A stretch of DNA of 64,000 nucleotides from Alkalicoccobacillus murimartini (GCF_030813245.1 NZ_JAUSUA010000001.1:930001-994000), one strand, 5' to 3'; positions 37,419 to 48,830 are shown, numbered from the stretch's first letter. Numbers and translations are program-made. Notes: generated by a model from the sequence alone, not told the origin.

Positions 37419-38207
37419 TCACTTTATCTCTGTTTCCTTATCTATTATACCGTAATGGAACTTGGCAAGCTTTCTTTTTTTTACTTGAAAGCCATACTCT
37501 GAAAAACGTGTACTTTGCCAATGATCCTTCAAGACCACTCGTCGCTTGGCGACTCGAATCGCCTCATTCACAACTTCTTGGCTTAGTCCTTGGTATCTAG
37601 CAAAGTGTTTAAGTCCTTGAATGCCAGTTGATGCATCAAGTGCCACTTCAAACATTGGATCAAAGTAGACCACGTCGTAGGATTCGTCCGGCAATTGTGC
37701 TAATAGATCCTCATGTTGACCAGAGAGGACCTTTATCGATCGCATGGCTTTGAGTAATGGTTCGTCTGCATCTTCCCATGTCGTTAACCCCGACTGAACC
37801 ATATACGCAACCACTGGATTGGCTTCGATCCCACACACTGTTCCGGTTGGTCCAACGGCAAGCTTCGCGATGACAGCGTCCGCTGCGAGCCCTAATGTAC
37901 AATCTAATACCTGATCCCCTGCCCGCAACCCGCATGCTTCAACAAACACATCGTAGCCGGAATTCAAGTAGGCTTTTGATCTAACCGCCGCAGCATTTGG
38001 GTGATAAAAAAAAGGAACGCTTGTACTTTGTGAATAAAGGGTTAAACGATTAGCCCCTACCACTAGTAAATCTGACTTCCATTGAGCGATCAACTCTTCT
38101 ACAGATCGATCATTTCTCGCTTTATACGAATGACCTACATCTTGCGCTACTTTTTTGGCAGCTGATTCTAATTGAGCGGCTCTCTTTCGTGCGGTTGTTA
38201 TAATCAA
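37419..38207 (-). CDS. Class I SAM-dependent methyltransferase, RsmJ-like
   Basis: 262 residues. The SAM-binding loop is QVLDCTLGLAADAVIAKLA and the acidic post-II segment is GIEANPVV; the catalytic-side motif is VVYFDPMF. The ANRLTLYSQSTSVPFFYHP stretch and DPMF arrangement resemble the RsmJ/YhiQ family (16S rRNA m2G1516), though I am not sure of the target base. TTG start at 38207 behind TAGGAAACGGA. It lies between mutL and miaA with tight spacing, in the same operon. Confidence 0.75.
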   Translation of the reverse strand: MIITTARKRAAQLESAAKKVAQDVGHSYKARNDRSVEELIAQWKSDLLVVGANRLTLYSQSTSVPFFYHPNAAAVRSKAYLNSGYDVFVEACGLRAGDQVLDCTLGLAADAVIAKLAVGPTGTVCGIEANPVVAYMVQSGLTTWEDADEPLLKAMRSIKVLSGQHEDLLAQLPDESYDVVYFDPMFEVALDASTGIQGLKHFARYQGLSQEVVNEAIRVAKRRVVLKDHWQSTRFSEYGFQVKKRKLAKFHYGIIDKETEIK

Positions 38208-38223
38208 ATCCGTTTCCTACTTC

Positions 38224-40086
38224 CTACATGACCCGCTTAAACATTTTTTCCATTTCATAGGTCGTAAAGTGAATAATAACTGGTCGGCCGTGCGGACACG
38301 TAAAGGGGTCCTCACAGGTTCGTAACGTCTGAAGCAACGACTCAATTTCATCGTCTCTCAAATGACGGTTTGCTTTTATCGCCGCTTTACAAGCCATTAA
38401 AATCGCGGCATCTTCACGCAACTTTCCGATATCAATTCGAGCGTTTGTAAGAAGCTGATCTAGCAGCTCTCGAACCGTTTCCTCTTCCAATCCATTTGGA
38501 AACCAAACGGGATGGGAGCGTACACGGAACGTTTGATGACCAAATGAGTCCAAAAAAACACCAACGGCCTCAAGCTTATCTAAGTTCGACTCAATAACAG
38601 ACGCTTCATGCGCAGTAAATTCAATTGTAAAAGGTGTTAGTAATTCTTGAATATGTGGTGTCTGTTCAGCAACCTTCACACGAAAATATTCATAATTAAT
38701 TCGTTCCTGGGCTGCATGCTGGTCAATTAAATATAAACCATCTTCATTTTGAGCAAGGATATAGGTTCCGTGCATCTGACCAATTGGATAAAAAGCAGGA
38801 ATCCTTGGTTGATTGGTAGATTCCGTTACACTAGGCCTCTCAACATCCTCTACAAGTGGCGTAGTGTCTTTCGTCTCAAGAACCTCATCTTCTTGCTTAC
38901 GTTCTTGAGTCTCAGCCGGTTTATTAAAGCTAATAGGCTCGGTTTCCCGAACGTGTAACACCGAATGGTCTTGAGCGTTAGCATGAGGTTGTTGCATAGG
39001 ACTCTTTTGATGTTCTTCCTCAAAAGCTAAAGGAAGCTGTGTTGAAACATCCGCTGCTTTTGTTTGCTTTGGCTTTGACTGATGTTGTTCTGGAATAAGC
39101 TGTTCTTGTTGAAAGGCTGTTTTGATTGCAGTCGTTAACAGTGTGCCAAGCTCAGCTTCCTTGCTTAAGCGAACTTCAAGCTTAGCTGGATGAACATTCA
39201 CATCCACTAACGTAGGATTCATTTCAATTTGGATCACAGCAACCGGAAAGCGGCCTATAGGCAACAACGTATGATATCCTTGCATAATCGCTCCTGCAAG
39301 CGCGTAGTTCCGTATATAACGTCCATTAATATAGACTGACATATATTGACGGGAGGAGCGGTTAATCTCTGGACGACAGACAAAGCCAGTAACCTTATAA
39401 TCTAGTGACGATTCTTCAAACGTAACGAGCTTTGTCGCAACTGATCGCCCATAGATTTGAGCCATTACCTGTCTGATATCCCCGTTTCCAGATGATTTGA
39501 GGACCTGCTTGTTGTTATGAACATACTCGAATGAAACATGTGGATTTGACATGGCTAATCGATTCATGACATCACTCACATGCCCTGCTTCTGTATGAGA
39601 CGTTTTTAAATACTTCAAGCGAGCAGGTGTATTATAAAAAAGCTGAGAAATGACAAGCTCAGTGCCCTTTCTTGAATGGGCGGCTAATCGTTTAATTAAC
39701 CTTCCCCCCTCAAGCTGTAGCTCCACACCTTCACCAACACCTGTGCTAGTTTTTAATAATACATGCGATACAGAGGCTATACTTGGCAATGCCTCGCCTC
39801 TAAAACCTAATGTGTGAATGTTAAATAAATCACGATCGGTTTGAATTTTACTCGTCGCATGGCGTAAAAAGGCCGTTTCTACATCCTCAGGAGCCATGCC
39901 ACTACCGTTATCTACGACCCGAATTGAACGTAGTCCGGCTTCCTCTAGCTCTACGAGAATCGTTGTACTTCCTGCATCAAGAGCATTCTCCACAAGTTCT
40001 TTCACAATGGAGGCTGGTCGCTCCACCACTTCTCCAGCTGCAATTTTGTTGGAAAGTGCATCATCTAGCTGCCGAATCGCTGCCAT
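38224..40086 (-). CDS. mutL: DNA mismatch repair protein MutL
   Basis: 620 residues. N-terminal GHKL ATPase ([31 protein letters not shown]), acidic Gln-rich linker at about 340-440, C-terminal dimerisation/endonuclease domain with [24 protein letters not shown] and CPHGRPV. The DQHAxxExxxxE motif shows it is the endonuclease type used in bacteria without MutH. ATG at 40086 behind AGGAGAGG. It follows mutS in one operon. Confidence 0.97.
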   Translation of the reverse strand: MAAIRQLDDALSNKIAAGEVVERPASIVKELVENALDAGSTTILVELEEAGLRSIRVVDNGSGMAPEDVETAFLRHATSKIQTDRDLFNIHTLGFRGEALPSIASVSHVLLKTSTGVGEGVELQLEGGRLIKRLAAHSRKGTELVISQLFYNTPARLKYLKTSHTEAGHVSDVMNRLAMSNPHVSFEYVHNNKQVLKSSGNGDIRQVMAQIYGRSVATKLVTFEESSLDYKVTGFVCRPEINRSSRQYMSVYINGRYIRNYALAGAIMQGYHTLLPIGRFPVAVIQIEMNPTLVDVNVHPAKLEVRLSKEAELGTLLTTAIKTAFQQEQLIPEQHQSKPKQTKAADVSTQLPLAFEEEHQKSPMQQPHANAQDHSVLHVRETEPISFNKPAETQERKQEDEVLETKDTTPLVEDVERPSVTESTNQPRIPAFYPIGQMHGTYILAQNEDGLYLIDQHAAQERINYEYFRVKVAEQTPHIQELLTPFTIEFTAHEASVIESNLDKLEAVGVFLDSFGHQTFRVRSHPVWFPNGLEEETVRELLDQLLTNARIDIGKLREDAAILMACKAAIKANRHLRDDEIESLLQTLRTCEDPFTCPHGRPVIIHFTTYEMEKMFKRVM

Positions 40087-40110
40087 CGTCAACCCTCTCC
40101 TTTCTATCTC

Positions 40111-42726
40111 TTAGTTCTTCAAATTCTTCTGCCACTCATTGATTAGCTGCATCGCTTCAAAAGGGGTTAAATGCATGAGATCTGCTTGTCCAATTGCCGC
40201 AAGCACTTGCTTTTCCTTTTTAGTCGGAGCTTTTTTGGATACTTTCTCATCATCGTCTGATGCAAATAACGAGAGTTGGTGATCTGATTCTGCTATTTCA
40301 GTAGGTTGAACGGTTTCTACAGATTGATCAATTGAAGCAGCCGTTTCCCTTTCAGCACCTTCAAGCTCAGCTAAGAGCTTTTCTGCTCTCGCCGTGACAG
40401 TATGAGGTAGTCCTGCTAATTCGGCCACATAAATTCCATAACTTCGATCAGCAGGCCCATCGATTACTTTGTGCAAAAATACAACATGTCCATCTTGCTC
40501 TGCGGCTGATACATGGATGTTTTGTAATTGGGTTAAGCTGTGCTCCATCTCTGTCAATTCATGATAATGAGTCGAGAACATGGTTTTAGCTTGAATCCGG
40601 TCATGAATAAACTCCATGATGGCTTGAGCTAAGGCCATGCCATCATACGTTGATGTACCCCGTCCGATTTCATCAAGTAATAACAGACTGTTTTGCGTTG
40701 CTTTTGTTAAGGCATGTTTTGTTTCAAGCATTTCAACCATAAACGTACTTTGACCACTGGCCAAATCATCAGCCGCTCCAATCCTTGTAAAGATCTGGTC
40801 AAACACTGGCAAGTCCGCCTCGTCTGCCGGAACATAACATCCGATTTGAGCCATGACCGCACTTAACGCCAGCTGTCTCATATATGTACTTTTCCCGCCC
40901 ATGTTTGGACCAGTCAAAAGCAACATGCCACGATCTTCACCCATCGACACATCATTTGGAACATATTGTCCACGTGGGATCACCGTTTCAACAACCGGGT
41001 GACGATTGTTTACTAGCGTAATCTTACGGTCCTCAGAGAATGTAGGTTTTACATACCTACGTTGCTCACTAACAGTGGCAAAGCTTGCATATACATCAAG
41101 CTCACTCATGTGACGCGCCAAGCGCTGTAGATCAGGTACAAAGGTTTTGACTTGGTCACGAATTTCCACAAACAAATTATATTCAAGCTTTTCCGTTTGG
41201 TCATTTGCTTCAAGAATGAGCGCTTCCTTCTCCTTTAATTCCGGAGTAACAAATCGTTCTGCATTCGTGAGCGTTTGTTTTCTTTCGTATCGTCCTTCTG
41301 GAATAGAAGCCGCGTTTGCACGTGTGATCTCAATATAATAACCAAACACACGATTATAGCCTACTTTCAAGGTACGAATGCCAGTTACTTGACGCTCTTT
41401 CGCTTCAAGCTCAGCTATCCATTGTTTACCGTTTGCACTGGCATCACGGTAGGTATCCAAATCATCATGATAACCTGATTGAATGATGCCACCCTCCTTT
41501 AAAGAGATCGGTGCGTCTTCAATTAAACTCTTATCTAATAAATCAGCGATTTGTTGATATGTATCAGAATCGTTGAACCAGTCCTTAGCAAAATCAGCCT
41601 TCATGTTAACGAGTAGCTGCTTAATAGCTGGCAATCGTTGCAATGACCGTTTTAATTGGACAAGCTCCCTAGGTGATACACTTCCATACGCCACACGGGC
41701 AGCAAGGCGCTCAAGGTCATACACAGCCTTTAACTCATCTCGAAGCTCTTCCCGCTCAAAAAAGTGAGTCAAAAATGTCTCAACCGCACTCTGACGATCT
41801 ACAATCTGATCCTTAGAAACAAGCGGGCGTTCAATCCATTGTCTTAGCATTCTGCCGCCCATTGCTGTTACCGTTTGATCCACAATCGATAGAAGCGATC
41901 CTTGCTTGCGCTTTTCTCTTAATGTTTCGGTTAATTCCAGATTACGCTTTGTATGCTGATCCATCTTTAAATAAGAGGAGGATGCATAATAGGTAGCCGG
42001 TTGCAGATGGGCTAGTGATCGTTTTTGTGTACGAACAAGGTAACGAAGCAAGCGAGCATAGGTTGCCTCGAGCTTTGACTGCTTCAAGTCTTTATACACC
42101 CAAGCATATTCTTGTTGATCGTCTAGTTCATCTTCAAACGAGATCGTTAGCTGTCTTTCTTTTTTTAGACGGTCCAGCAAAGAAGTATCACTTGTACTCG
42201 CTACTATGACTTCTTTAGACTTGGAGGCGAGCACTTCCTGGACTGCATCTTCCTGCTCATCTCCTGTAACCGTTACCCGACCTTCACCTGTCGACAAGTC
42301 CGCAAATGCTACGCCATAGGTTCCATCCTCACACAGATGAATGGTCGACAAATAGTTATTTTCTTTCTCCTGAATAAAACGATCACTCATCATCGTTCCT
42401 GGTGTTAAAAGCTTCACCACTTCTCGCTTTACAACACCTTTGGCTGTTTCAGGATCTTCCACTTGTTCACAAATTGCTACCTTATAGCCCTTTTCAATTA
42501 ATCGGGTCATATAATTCTCAGCCGCATGGTGCGGGACACCACACATTGGGATGCGCGTTTCACTTTGTCCTCGCGCCGTGAGGGTAATCTCTAACTCTCT
42601 AGATGCTTTGATCGCATCTTCATTAAATAATTCATAAAAGTCACCTAATCGAAAGAATAAGAACGCATCCTCATACTGTGCTTTTATCTCTAAATATTGC
42701 TTCATCATTGGGGTTACTTGTGCCAT
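40111..42726 (-). CDS. mutS: DNA mismatch repair protein MutS
   Basis: 871 residues. Mismatch-recognition domain with the Phe-x-Glu motif in LFFRLGDFYELF; ATPase with Walker A GPNMGGKST, DEIGRGTSTYDG and THYHEL. The C-terminal region (SDHQLSLFASDD) carries a QLSLF motif like the beta-clamp-binding site of Bacillus MutS. ATG at 42726 (MAQVTPMMKQY) behind GGAGG; the reading from 42750 places this site inside the gene. Downstream of cotE and upstream of mutL as in B. subtilis. Confidence 0.97.
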   Translation of the reverse strand: MAQVTPMMKQYLEIKAQYEDAFLFFRLGDFYELFNEDAIKASRELEITLTARGQSETRIPMCGVPHHAAENYMTRLIEKGYKVAICEQVEDPETAKGVVKREVVKLLTPGTMMSDRFIQEKENNYLSTIHLCEDGTYGVAFADLSTGEGRVTVTGDEQEDAVQEVLASKSKEVIVASTSDTSLLDRLKKERQLTISFEDELDDQQEYAWVYKDLKQSKLEATYARLLRYLVRTQKRSLAHLQPATYYASSSYLKMDQHTKRNLELTETLREKRKQGSLLSIVDQTVTAMGGRMLRQWIERPLVSKDQIVDRQSAVETFLTHFFEREELRDELKAVYDLERLAARVAYGSVSPRELVQLKRSLQRLPAIKQLLVNMKADFAKDWFNDSDTYQQIADLLDKSLIEDAPISLKEGGIIQSGYHDDLDTYRDASANGKQWIAELEAKERQVTGIRTLKVGYNRVFGYYIEITRANAASIPEGRYERKQTLTNAERFVTPELKEKEALILEANDQTEKLEYNLFVEIRDQVKTFVPDLQRLARHMSELDVYASFATVSEQRRYVKPTFSEDRKITLVNNRHPVVETVIPRGQYVPNDVSMGEDRGMLLLTGPNMGGKSTYMRQLALSAVMAQIGCYVPADEADLPVFDQIFTRIGAADDLASGQSTFMVEMLETKHALTKATQNSLLLLDEIGRGTSTYDGMALAQAIMEFIHDRIQAKTMFSTHYHELTEMEHSLTQLQNIHVSAAEQDGHVVFLHKVIDGPADRSYGIYVAELAGLPHTVTARAEKLLAELEGAERETAASIDQSVETVQPTEIAESDHQLSLFASDDDEKVSKKAPTKKEKQVLAAIGQADLMHLTPFEAMQLINEWQKNLKN

Positions 42727-42832
42727 ACCTGCCTCCAACCGTACATTCATTCATTAAGCTATTATATCATATTGGCTACTTTGCCTGCACTTCAAACAGA
42801 AGTCAAACTCCTAGAATTTATAGGGAATGAAC

Positions 42833-42860
42833 AAAAAAAGAGCGGTGTGTACACCACTCT
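42833..42860 (-). terminator. Terminator after cotE
   Basis: On the minus strand AGAGTGGTG/CACCGCTCT form a 9-bp stem (one G-U pair) with a 4-nt loop followed by T's, right after the cotE stop. Confidence 0.8.
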
Positions 42861-42867
42861 TCGTTTG

Positions 42868-43434
42868 TTACTTATCTAATTCTTCGTGCATAAAATGTGG
42901 GTCTAAGTTCTCTAATTCTTCATCCGTCACTTGATCCACATAGTCAGCAATTGGATACTCTTCAACAATTCCCTGTGGATTCACAGCAACAGCTACTTTG
43001 GTTTCGCCAATACATTCAACAATAAATTCTCTTTCCACTTGCACGTCCACGGTTGTTCCATTTTCAGAAACGACCGCTTCAAGTGTATTTGGCTGCTGAA
43101 CTGCCCGTGCAACGACATCCAAATCCTCTGTTAACACATTCTCATCCTTCATGGACAATGGCACAATGTCGGTGTACGTGACTGTCTGAGTAGCTACGTC
43201 TGTTTTCGTATTATTGGTATACGAGAACCAAACATTAATGTCATAGGTACCTTGCACTTCTACGGTATCTCCCCGTTTTTCTGCATCGTAGCTATGATTG
43301 ATGATCCAGCATCCTAGAATACTGGTCGGCCTATGTGCAGGCGTAATATGGTGTGTTGCCTCTGAGAATTTACGTCCTTTTCCACAAACGGCCTTTGTAA
43401 TAATCTCTCGGTAACTAATCTCATTTTCAGACAT
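42868..43434 (-). CDS. cotE: Outer spore coat morphogenetic protein CotE
   Basis: 188 residues: REIITKAVCGKGRKFSEATH at the N-terminus, CWIINHSYDAEK, DVNVWYSY-like YDINVWFSYTNNT, and an acidic C-terminus (DEELENLDPHFMHEELDK). CotE lies at the inner/outer coat interface and is required for outer-coat assembly. It is made in the mother cell early in sporulation, from its own promoter; I could not pin down a sigma-E promoter in 43435-43620. Start ATG behind TAGGAGGG. Confidence 0.95.
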   Translation of the reverse strand: MSENEISYREIITKAVCGKGRKFSEATHHITPAHRPTSILGCWIINHSYDAEKRGDTVEVQGTYDINVWFSYTNNTKTDVATQTVTYTDIVPLSMKDENVLTEDLDVVARAVQQPNTLEAVVSENGTTVDVQVEREFIVECIGETKVAVAVNPQGIVEEYPIADYVDQVTDEELENLDPHFMHEELDK

Positions 43435-43621
43435 TTGTTGACCCTCCTATTCTCATACTTGCTGGCTGGATGATTTGTCGGCTATTGCCTACCGTTCCGC
43501 CTAATCACCCCCATCCTATGCAGGGAGTCAAACGAATGTGAACCAAAATGATAGGTAGAGCAAACCGTTTCTATACAAGATATGAGCGGACAAAACAGAA
43601 TAGTACATGAATCTCTGAACA

Positions 43622-43671
43622 AAAAAAGAGAGCCACACACCTCTATAGGCATATGACTCCTCGTTTTTTAT
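43622..43671 (-). terminator. Terminator after ricA
   Basis: On the minus strand GAGTCATATG pairs with TGTGTGGCTC over 10 positions (several G-U), followed by TCTTTTTTT. The 43435-43620 gap that follows is presumably the cotE promoter region. Confidence 0.55.
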
Positions 43672-44081
43672 TAAAATGGGCTTTTTACCGTACGTCCCTT
43701 TAACAAATCACCGTCTGTAGAAATAATAATTTCATCCGTCACGGTTTTTGAGATCGTATTCGAAATCATTTGAAGCAAATAATTCACTTCTACTTGACTG
43801 TGTTTAAATTCCTGAACTAAAGGAATTTGGTCAATCTCTTCATGTAGTGCATCAATTCGTGCATCCACTGCTCTTAAAGCTTCGGTTTTTCCGTAGTGCT
43901 TTAAGTTTACCGCTTCTTTTTGCTCTTTTTTTATTTGAGCAATCAGTTCCTGAATACGAAGATGATCATTCACCTGTTTTTCAGCACGCTTATAAAAATC
44001 TACTTCTTCTGTCTCCGCAACCATTTTAGCCAATTCCTGTGCTTTTTGGCGAACATCTTCTTTCGAATAAAGTTTTTTCAT
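43671..44081 (-). CDS. ricA: RicA (YmcA), YlbF-family RNA maturation/regulatory factor
   Basis: 136 residues, nearly all helical, with AQELAKMVAETEEVDFYKRAE and the family's VNYLLQMISNTISKTVTDEI near the C-terminus. RicA forms a complex with RicF and RicT that carries iron-sulfur clusters, promotes maturation of operon mRNAs with RNase Y, and influences Spo0A phosphorylation. rny lies 3 kb away in this window. Start ATG behind GGAGGTC. Directly downstream of miaB. Confidence 0.92.
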   Translation of the reverse strand: MKKLYSKEDVRQKAQELAKMVAETEEVDFYKRAEKQVNDHLRIQELIAQIKKEQKEAVNLKHYGKTEALRAVDARIDALHEEIDQIPLVQEFKHSQVEVNYLLQMISNTISKTVTDEIIISTDGDLLKGRTVKSPF

Positions 44082-44085
44082 GCGC

Positions 44086-45693
44086 TTAGACCTCCACCAT
44101 TTCTGTTATTTCTCCATTTAAGGACCAGGTTTTTGCTTCAGTAATTTTCACGTGAACAATCGTACCAATCATTGATTCAGGTGCTCGGAAGTTTACCGTA
44201 CGATTCGTACGCGTACGTCCTGCAAGAACATTCGGGTCTTTTTTACTTTGACCTTGGACAAGTACTTCAACCACTTGATCTTGATACGCAAGATTTTTCT
44301 TTGCAGATAGCTCATTTACTAACAAATTCAGTCTAGCTAATCGTTCCTTTTTCACGTCCATCGGCACATTATCTTCCATCTTAGCTGCTGGTGTTCCTTC
44401 ACGAGGTGAATAAATATACGTATACGCACTATCAAACTCGACTTCTCTCATAAGTGAAAGGGTTTCTTCGAATTGCTCGTCCGTTTCATTAGGGAAACCG
44501 ACAATAATATCCGTAGTGAATGAAGCATTTGGTATCGCTTGTTTGATCTTCCCTGCGAGTTCCAAATAACTTTCACGTGTATACTTACGTGCCATGAGCT
44601 TTAAGATTTGGGAGCTGCCATGCTGAACAGGTAAATGAATATGTTCAACAAGATTACCACCTTGAGCAAGTACCTCGATTAAGCGATCATCAAAATCACG
44701 TGGATGACTCGTTGTAAAACGAACACGAGGAATATCAATTTTGTGAATTGCGTCCATTAAATCGCCTAACCCATACCCATTCTTTAAGTCTTTTCCGTAT
44801 GCGTTAACGTTCTGTCCTAGCAATGTAACTTCCTTATACCCAAGTCTTGCAAGCTCTCGAACTTCAGCAATGATATCCTCTGGAAGTCGGCTCCGTTCTT
44901 TACCACGAGTATAAGGCACAATACAGTAGGTACAGAACTTGTCACAGCCATACATAATGTTAACCCAGGCTTGTGTTTTGCCTTCGCGTTTACGAGGCAT
45001 GTTCTCGACAATATCGCCTTCTTTTGACCACACTTCAACAACCATTTCTTTACCAAAAACAGCATCACGAAGCAAATGAGGCAAACGATGAATATTGTGC
45101 GTTCCAAAAACAAGATCAATGTGTTGATGCTTTTGGAGGATACGATTGACCACGCTTTCTTCTTGTGACATACAGCCACACACACCAATAATTAATTCTG
45201 GTTTTTCAAGTTTCAAAGGTTTAAGATGTCCTATTTCACCGAACACTTTATTTTCAGCGTTTTCACGAATCGCACAAGTATTTAGTAAGATGACATCTGC
45301 TTCTTCAGTTACGTCTGTTGACTCAAATCCCATTTCGGTTAACAGACCCGCTATATTTTCTGAGTCATGTGTATTCATTTGGCAGCCATACGTTCGAATT
45401 AAGAACTTTTTCCCTGCACCTAAATGACTTAGTTCAGGGGGAATGACGTGCTCGGGACGAATAACTTGTGTCGTCTCTTTCCCTCGGCGTTTTCCTTGTT
45501 TGTAATCAGGTTGCTCATGAATCGTAATATCTCGTCCATTAATTCGCATAACCTTTTTGTCTTCATCTTCAGAGATGATTTTAGCCTTAGAAAAGTCAAA
45601 ATACTGACTGTAATCCTTTTTAGGCGGGCTTTGCTTTTGCTTTTTATTTATATGAGTGTTACCTGTTTGTCCTAATCGTTGTTCCTCGTTCAT
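44086..45693 (-). CDS. miaB: tRNA-2-methylthio-N6-isopentenyladenosine-37 methylthiotransferase MiaB
   Basis: 535 residues. N-terminal UPF0004 domain with three cluster cysteines ([30 protein letters not shown]), radical-SAM CxxxCxxC in [17 protein letters not shown], and a C-terminal TRAM domain. It adds the methylthio group to i6A37 made by MiaA. It carries an N-terminal extension of about 90 residues before the first cysteine, as in Bacillus homologues. ATG at 45693; AAGGAG is 11 nt upstream, rather far. Confidence 0.96.
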   Translation of the reverse strand: MNEEQRLGQTGNTHINKKQKQSPPKKDYSQYFDFSKAKIISEDEDKKVMRINGRDITIHEQPDYKQGKRRGKETTQVIRPEHVIPPELSHLGAGKKFLIRTYGCQMNTHDSENIAGLLTEMGFESTDVTEEADVILLNTCAIRENAENKVFGEIGHLKPLKLEKPELIIGVCGCMSQEESVVNRILQKHQHIDLVFGTHNIHRLPHLLRDAVFGKEMVVEVWSKEGDIVENMPRKREGKTQAWVNIMYGCDKFCTYCIVPYTRGKERSRLPEDIIAEVRELARLGYKEVTLLGQNVNAYGKDLKNGYGLGDLMDAIHKIDIPRVRFTTSHPRDFDDRLIEVLAQGGNLVEHIHLPVQHGSSQILKLMARKYTRESYLELAGKIKQAIPNASFTTDIIVGFPNETDEQFEETLSLMREVEFDSAYTYIYSPREGTPAAKMEDNVPMDVKKERLARLNLLVNELSAKKNLAYQDQVVEVLVQGQSKKDPNVLAGRTRTNRTVNFRAPESMIGTIVHVKITEAKTWSLNGEITEMVEV

Positions 45694-45792
45694 ATTGAGT
45701 CAAACTCCTTCCAAAAACATACCGTTCTACTAATCGTATATTATACGTGCCAAACGCTATAAACACAATGCAAAGCAAACAGAGAAACAAAG

Positions 45793-45841
45793 AAAAAAAG
45801 CGTTTATCTGTTGAAATAATCAATAGATAAACGCTTTTTTT
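45793..45841. terminator. Bidirectional terminator between spoVS and miaB
   Basis: AAAAAAAGCGTTTATCT and AGATAAACGCTTTTTTT form a perfect long stem. It ends the spoVS transcript on the minus strand. Confidence 0.85.
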
Positions 45842-45853
45842 GCTTACAGAGAA

Positions 45854-46114
45854 TTAACGAGGTTCAATAATCAGTTTAATGGCCGTACGCTCTTCCCCAT
45901 CAATCTCAATATCAGTAAAAGCAGGAATGCAGATAAGGTCTATTCCACTCGGTGCCACAAAACCTCTAGCAATGGCGACCGCTTTGACTGACTGATTGAG
46001 CGCTCCCGCTCCAATCGCCTGTATCTCTGCTGAACCGCGTTCTCGAATGACTCCAGCTAGAGCGCCAGCTACAGAGTTTGGTGTAGATTTTGCTGAAACT
46101 TTTAAGACATCCAT
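45854..46114 (-). CDS. spoVS: Stage V sporulation protein S (SpoVS)
   Basis: 86 residues, MDVLKVSAKSTPNSVAGALAG...AIGAGALNQSVKAVAIARGFV...ERTAIKLIIEPR, essentially the standard SpoVS sequence of the Alba-like fold. In B. subtilis it is sigma-H dependent and needed for coat assembly and progress to stage V. Start ATG behind GGAGG. It stands between ymdB and miaB; the tdh-kbl genes found there in B. subtilis are absent. Confidence 0.96.
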   Translation of the reverse strand: MDVLKVSAKSTPNSVAGALAGVIRERGSAEIQAIGAGALNQSVKAVAIARGFVAPSGIDLICIPAFTDIEIDGEERTAIKLIIEPR

Positions 46115-46249
46115 TTCCGAACCTCCTCTGAGTATGAGTCATTAGGTTTGCTTGCCGTAGATCAACAGGTGGTTAAAAGTAGGATCATTCCTCTATCGTG
46201 GAGAGAAACGTACTTCATACTTATTAAAAGAAAGCGTAAATATTCCTAC

Positions 46250-47047
46250 TTACATCTCTAAGTATGGGCGATCATCATTAATAAGCACACGTTTGATAGA
46301 TGTTGCCTGTCCTGTTTTGGAATTCACATCTACAACCACACCACTCAACTGTTCCCTGCCTGATGCTACTTCAAACCTTGCAGGAAGATTTGTCAGAAAT
46401 TTATGGAGAACTGGTTCTCGCTCAACACCTAATATTCCATCGTAAGGACCCGTCATGCCAACATCCGTGATATAGGCTGTTCCTTTTGGCAAAATTCGTT
46501 CATCTGCAGTTTGAACATGAGTATGAGTTCCCACAACAGCTGTTACTCGTCCATCTAAATACCAGCCCATCGCAATCTTTTCGCTCGTCGCTTCCGCATG
46601 AAAGTCAACAAAGATATAAGGAGTGCGTTTTTCTGCTTCTGCAATTAACTCGTCTGCTTTTCTAAAAGGGCAGTCGTTTGCAGGAAGAAATGTACGTCCC
46701 ATTAAATTAATGACCGCAATTTCAATTTGATTAATTTGAACAAAAACCATACCAGTCCCTGGTGTTCCCTCAGGATAATTGGCAGGACGCACAAGCCATT
46801 TTGCCGAATCAATAAATTCAAATACATCACGGTTCGCCCATGCATGATTTCCTAATGTAACTGCCTGAGCACCGGCATCTAAGAATCCTTTATAAATCTT
46901 TTCTGTAATCCCTTTACCTGACGCGGCATTTTCCCCATTAATCACTGTTAATGTGGGTTTATGTTGTTTCTTTAACCGCTTCAAATATTCTTGAATCATA
47001 TGACGTCCTGGGGAGCCTACAACATCTCCAATAAATAAAATTTTCAT
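46250..47047 (-). CDS. ymdB: Metallophosphoesterase YmdB
   Basis: 265 residues, MKILFIGDVVGSPGR with the metal-binding Asp, NGENAASGKG, TLGNHAW, FVDFHAEATSEK and GTHTHVQT giving the dinuclear metal site. YmdB hydrolyses 2',3'-cyclic nucleotides and affects the choice between motility, biofilm formation and sporulation in B. subtilis. It follows rny by 51 nt, as usual. Start ATG behind AAGAGGTT. Confidence 0.95.
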   Translation of the reverse strand: MKILFIGDVVGSPGRHMIQEYLKRLKKQHKPTLTVINGENAASGKGITEKIYKGFLDAGAQAVTLGNHAWANRDVFEFIDSAKWLVRPANYPEGTPGTGMVFVQINQIEIAVINLMGRTFLPANDCPFRKADELIAEAEKRTPYIFVDFHAEATSEKIAMGWYLDGRVTAVVGTHTHVQTADERILPKGTAYITDVGMTGPYDGILGVEREPVLHKFLTNLPARFEVASGREQLSGVVVDVNSKTGQATSIKRVLINDDRPYLEM

Positions 47048-47098
47048 GATAACCTCTTTCTTTGATCATAGAAACAAAATAAAGCGGCATTAGCCGCT

Positions 47099-48667
47099 TT
47101 ACTTCGCATACTCAACTGCCCTTGTTTCTCGGATAACCGTTACCCGAATGTGTCCTGGATAGTCAAGTTCATCTTCAATTCGTTTTGTAATATCTCTTGC
47201 CAGTTTATGTGCAAGAATGTCGTCTACCAGATCAGGGCGAACCATAATCCGTACCTCTCGTCCTGCTTGAATCGCGTAGGTTTTTTCTACACCTTCAAAT
47301 GACTCAGAGATCTCTTCAAGCTTCTCTAAACGACGAATATACGTCTCAAGTGTTTCGCGTCTTGCGCCTGGGCGAGCTGCTGATAAAGCATCTGCTGCAG
47401 CAACAAGGGTTGAAATCACCGATGTAGACTCCGTATCTCCGTGGTGAGAAGCAATGGCATTAATGACAACAGGATGCTCCTTATACTTCGTAGCGAGCTC
47501 CACTCCAATTTCAACATGGCTTCCTTCCACTTCATGGTCAATCGCTTTCCCAATGTCGTGAAGAAGACCAGCACGTTTTGCAAGCTTCACGTCTTCACCC
47601 AGCTCAGCTGCCATCAATCCACTTAAGTGCGCAACCTCAACGGAATGCTTAAGGACATTTTGTCCATAACTTGTGCGGAATTTCAAGCGTCCAAGGATCT
47701 TAATTAAATCTGGATGTAAACCATGAATACCCATTTCAAATGAAGTCTGCTCACCATATTCACGAATCGCTTCATCCACCTCACGTCGAGACTTATCAAC
47801 CATCTCCTCGATACGTGCTGGGTGAATTCGTCCATCTTGAACTAACTTCTCAAGAGCAGTACGGGCAATTTCGCGACGGATTGGATCAAATCCAGAGAGA
47901 ATAACAGCTTCAGGTGTATCATCAATAATGAGATCAATACCTGTTAATGTCTCAAGCGCTCTGATATTACGACCTTCACGACCAATAATCCGCCCTTTCA
48001 TTTCGTCATTTGGAAGGTTTACAACAGAAACTGTTGTCTCAGCTACATGATCAGCAGAACAACGTTGAACCGCTAACGAAAGCAATTCTCTTGCCTTTTT
48101 GTCTGCCTCTTCTTTTGCTTGGGACAATCGTTCTTTAATCAGAACAGCTGTTTCATGTGCAATCTCCTGCTCAACCTCTGATCGAACAGATAGTTTCGCT
48201 TCCTCACGACTCATACCAGATATACGCTCAAGCTCAAGCTGTTGCTTTTTAATGAGCTCATCCACTCTACTGTTCATCTCTTCAATTTGTCGTTGTTTTT
48301 TGGTGAGAGATTCCTCCCTTTTCTCCAAAGAATCTTCTTTTTTATCGAAGGTTTCGCTTTTTCGGTCTAGAATCTCTTCTTTTTGTACCAAACGATGCTC
48401 TTGTTTTTGAATCTCATTCCTACGTTCACGAACCTCACGTTCCGCTTCTGTTCGAAGAGTATGAACTTCATCCTTTGCTTCAAGAATGACCTCTTTCCTA
48501 TTCGCTTCAGCATCACGTTTTGCATCTTCTACAAGTTGATTCGCAGCATGCTCGGCGCTCACGATCTTCGCTTCTGCAATGGATTTTCGAACAAGATATC
48601 CAACAACTGCACCTAATGCAGAGACAACAAGTATAATGAGGATGAGAATATACAGTGGTATATTCAT
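47099..48667 (-). CDS. rny: Ribonuclease Y
   Basis: 522 residues. N-terminal membrane anchor (about 5-25), long coiled coil (30-200), KH domain with [15 protein letters not shown], and HD domain with LLHDIGKA. RNase Y is the membrane-bound endoribonuclease that starts decay of many mRNAs and processes operon transcripts. Start ATG behind GAGGAGGTG. It has its own promoter at 48802-48830 inside the 3' end of the preceding operon. Confidence 0.97.
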   Translation of the reverse strand: MNIPLYILILIILVVSALGAVVGYLVRKSIAEAKIVSAEHAANQLVEDAKRDAEANRKEVILEAKDEVHTLRTEAEREVRERRNEIQKQEHRLVQKEEILDRKSETFDKKEDSLEKREESLTKKQRQIEEMNSRVDELIKKQQLELERISGMSREEAKLSVRSEVEQEIAHETAVLIKERLSQAKEEADKKARELLSLAVQRCSADHVAETTVSVVNLPNDEMKGRIIGREGRNIRALETLTGIDLIIDDTPEAVILSGFDPIRREIARTALEKLVQDGRIHPARIEEMVDKSRREVDEAIREYGEQTSFEMGIHGLHPDLIKILGRLKFRTSYGQNVLKHSVEVAHLSGLMAAELGEDVKLAKRAGLLHDIGKAIDHEVEGSHVEIGVELATKYKEHPVVINAIASHHGDTESTSVISTLVAAADALSAARPGARRETLETYIRRLEKLEEISESFEGVEKTYAIQAGREVRIMVRPDLVDDILAHKLARDITKRIEDELDYPGHIRVTVIRETRAVEYAK

Positions 48668-48801
48668 TTTTTCACCTCCTCTTGCTATCTAATTGTTGGT
48701 TCAATAACTCAGTTTTGCATAGATCTCTTTAATAGTAATCTTAAGTTCCATACATGAAAGCGGGAATAAAAAGGTAAAAATAAAAGCCGCTCCATGTCTT
48801 A

Positions 48802-48830
48802 ATTGTAAAGTGCACTACCCTTGATGTCAA
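48802..48830 (-). promoter_or_regulatory. Sigma-A promoter of rny
   Basis: Minus strand: perfect -35 TTGACA (48825-48830), 17-nt spacer, -10 TACAAT (48802-48807). The -35 overlaps the stop codon of the gene ending at 48827. The leader to the rny start is about 130 nt. Confidence 0.75.
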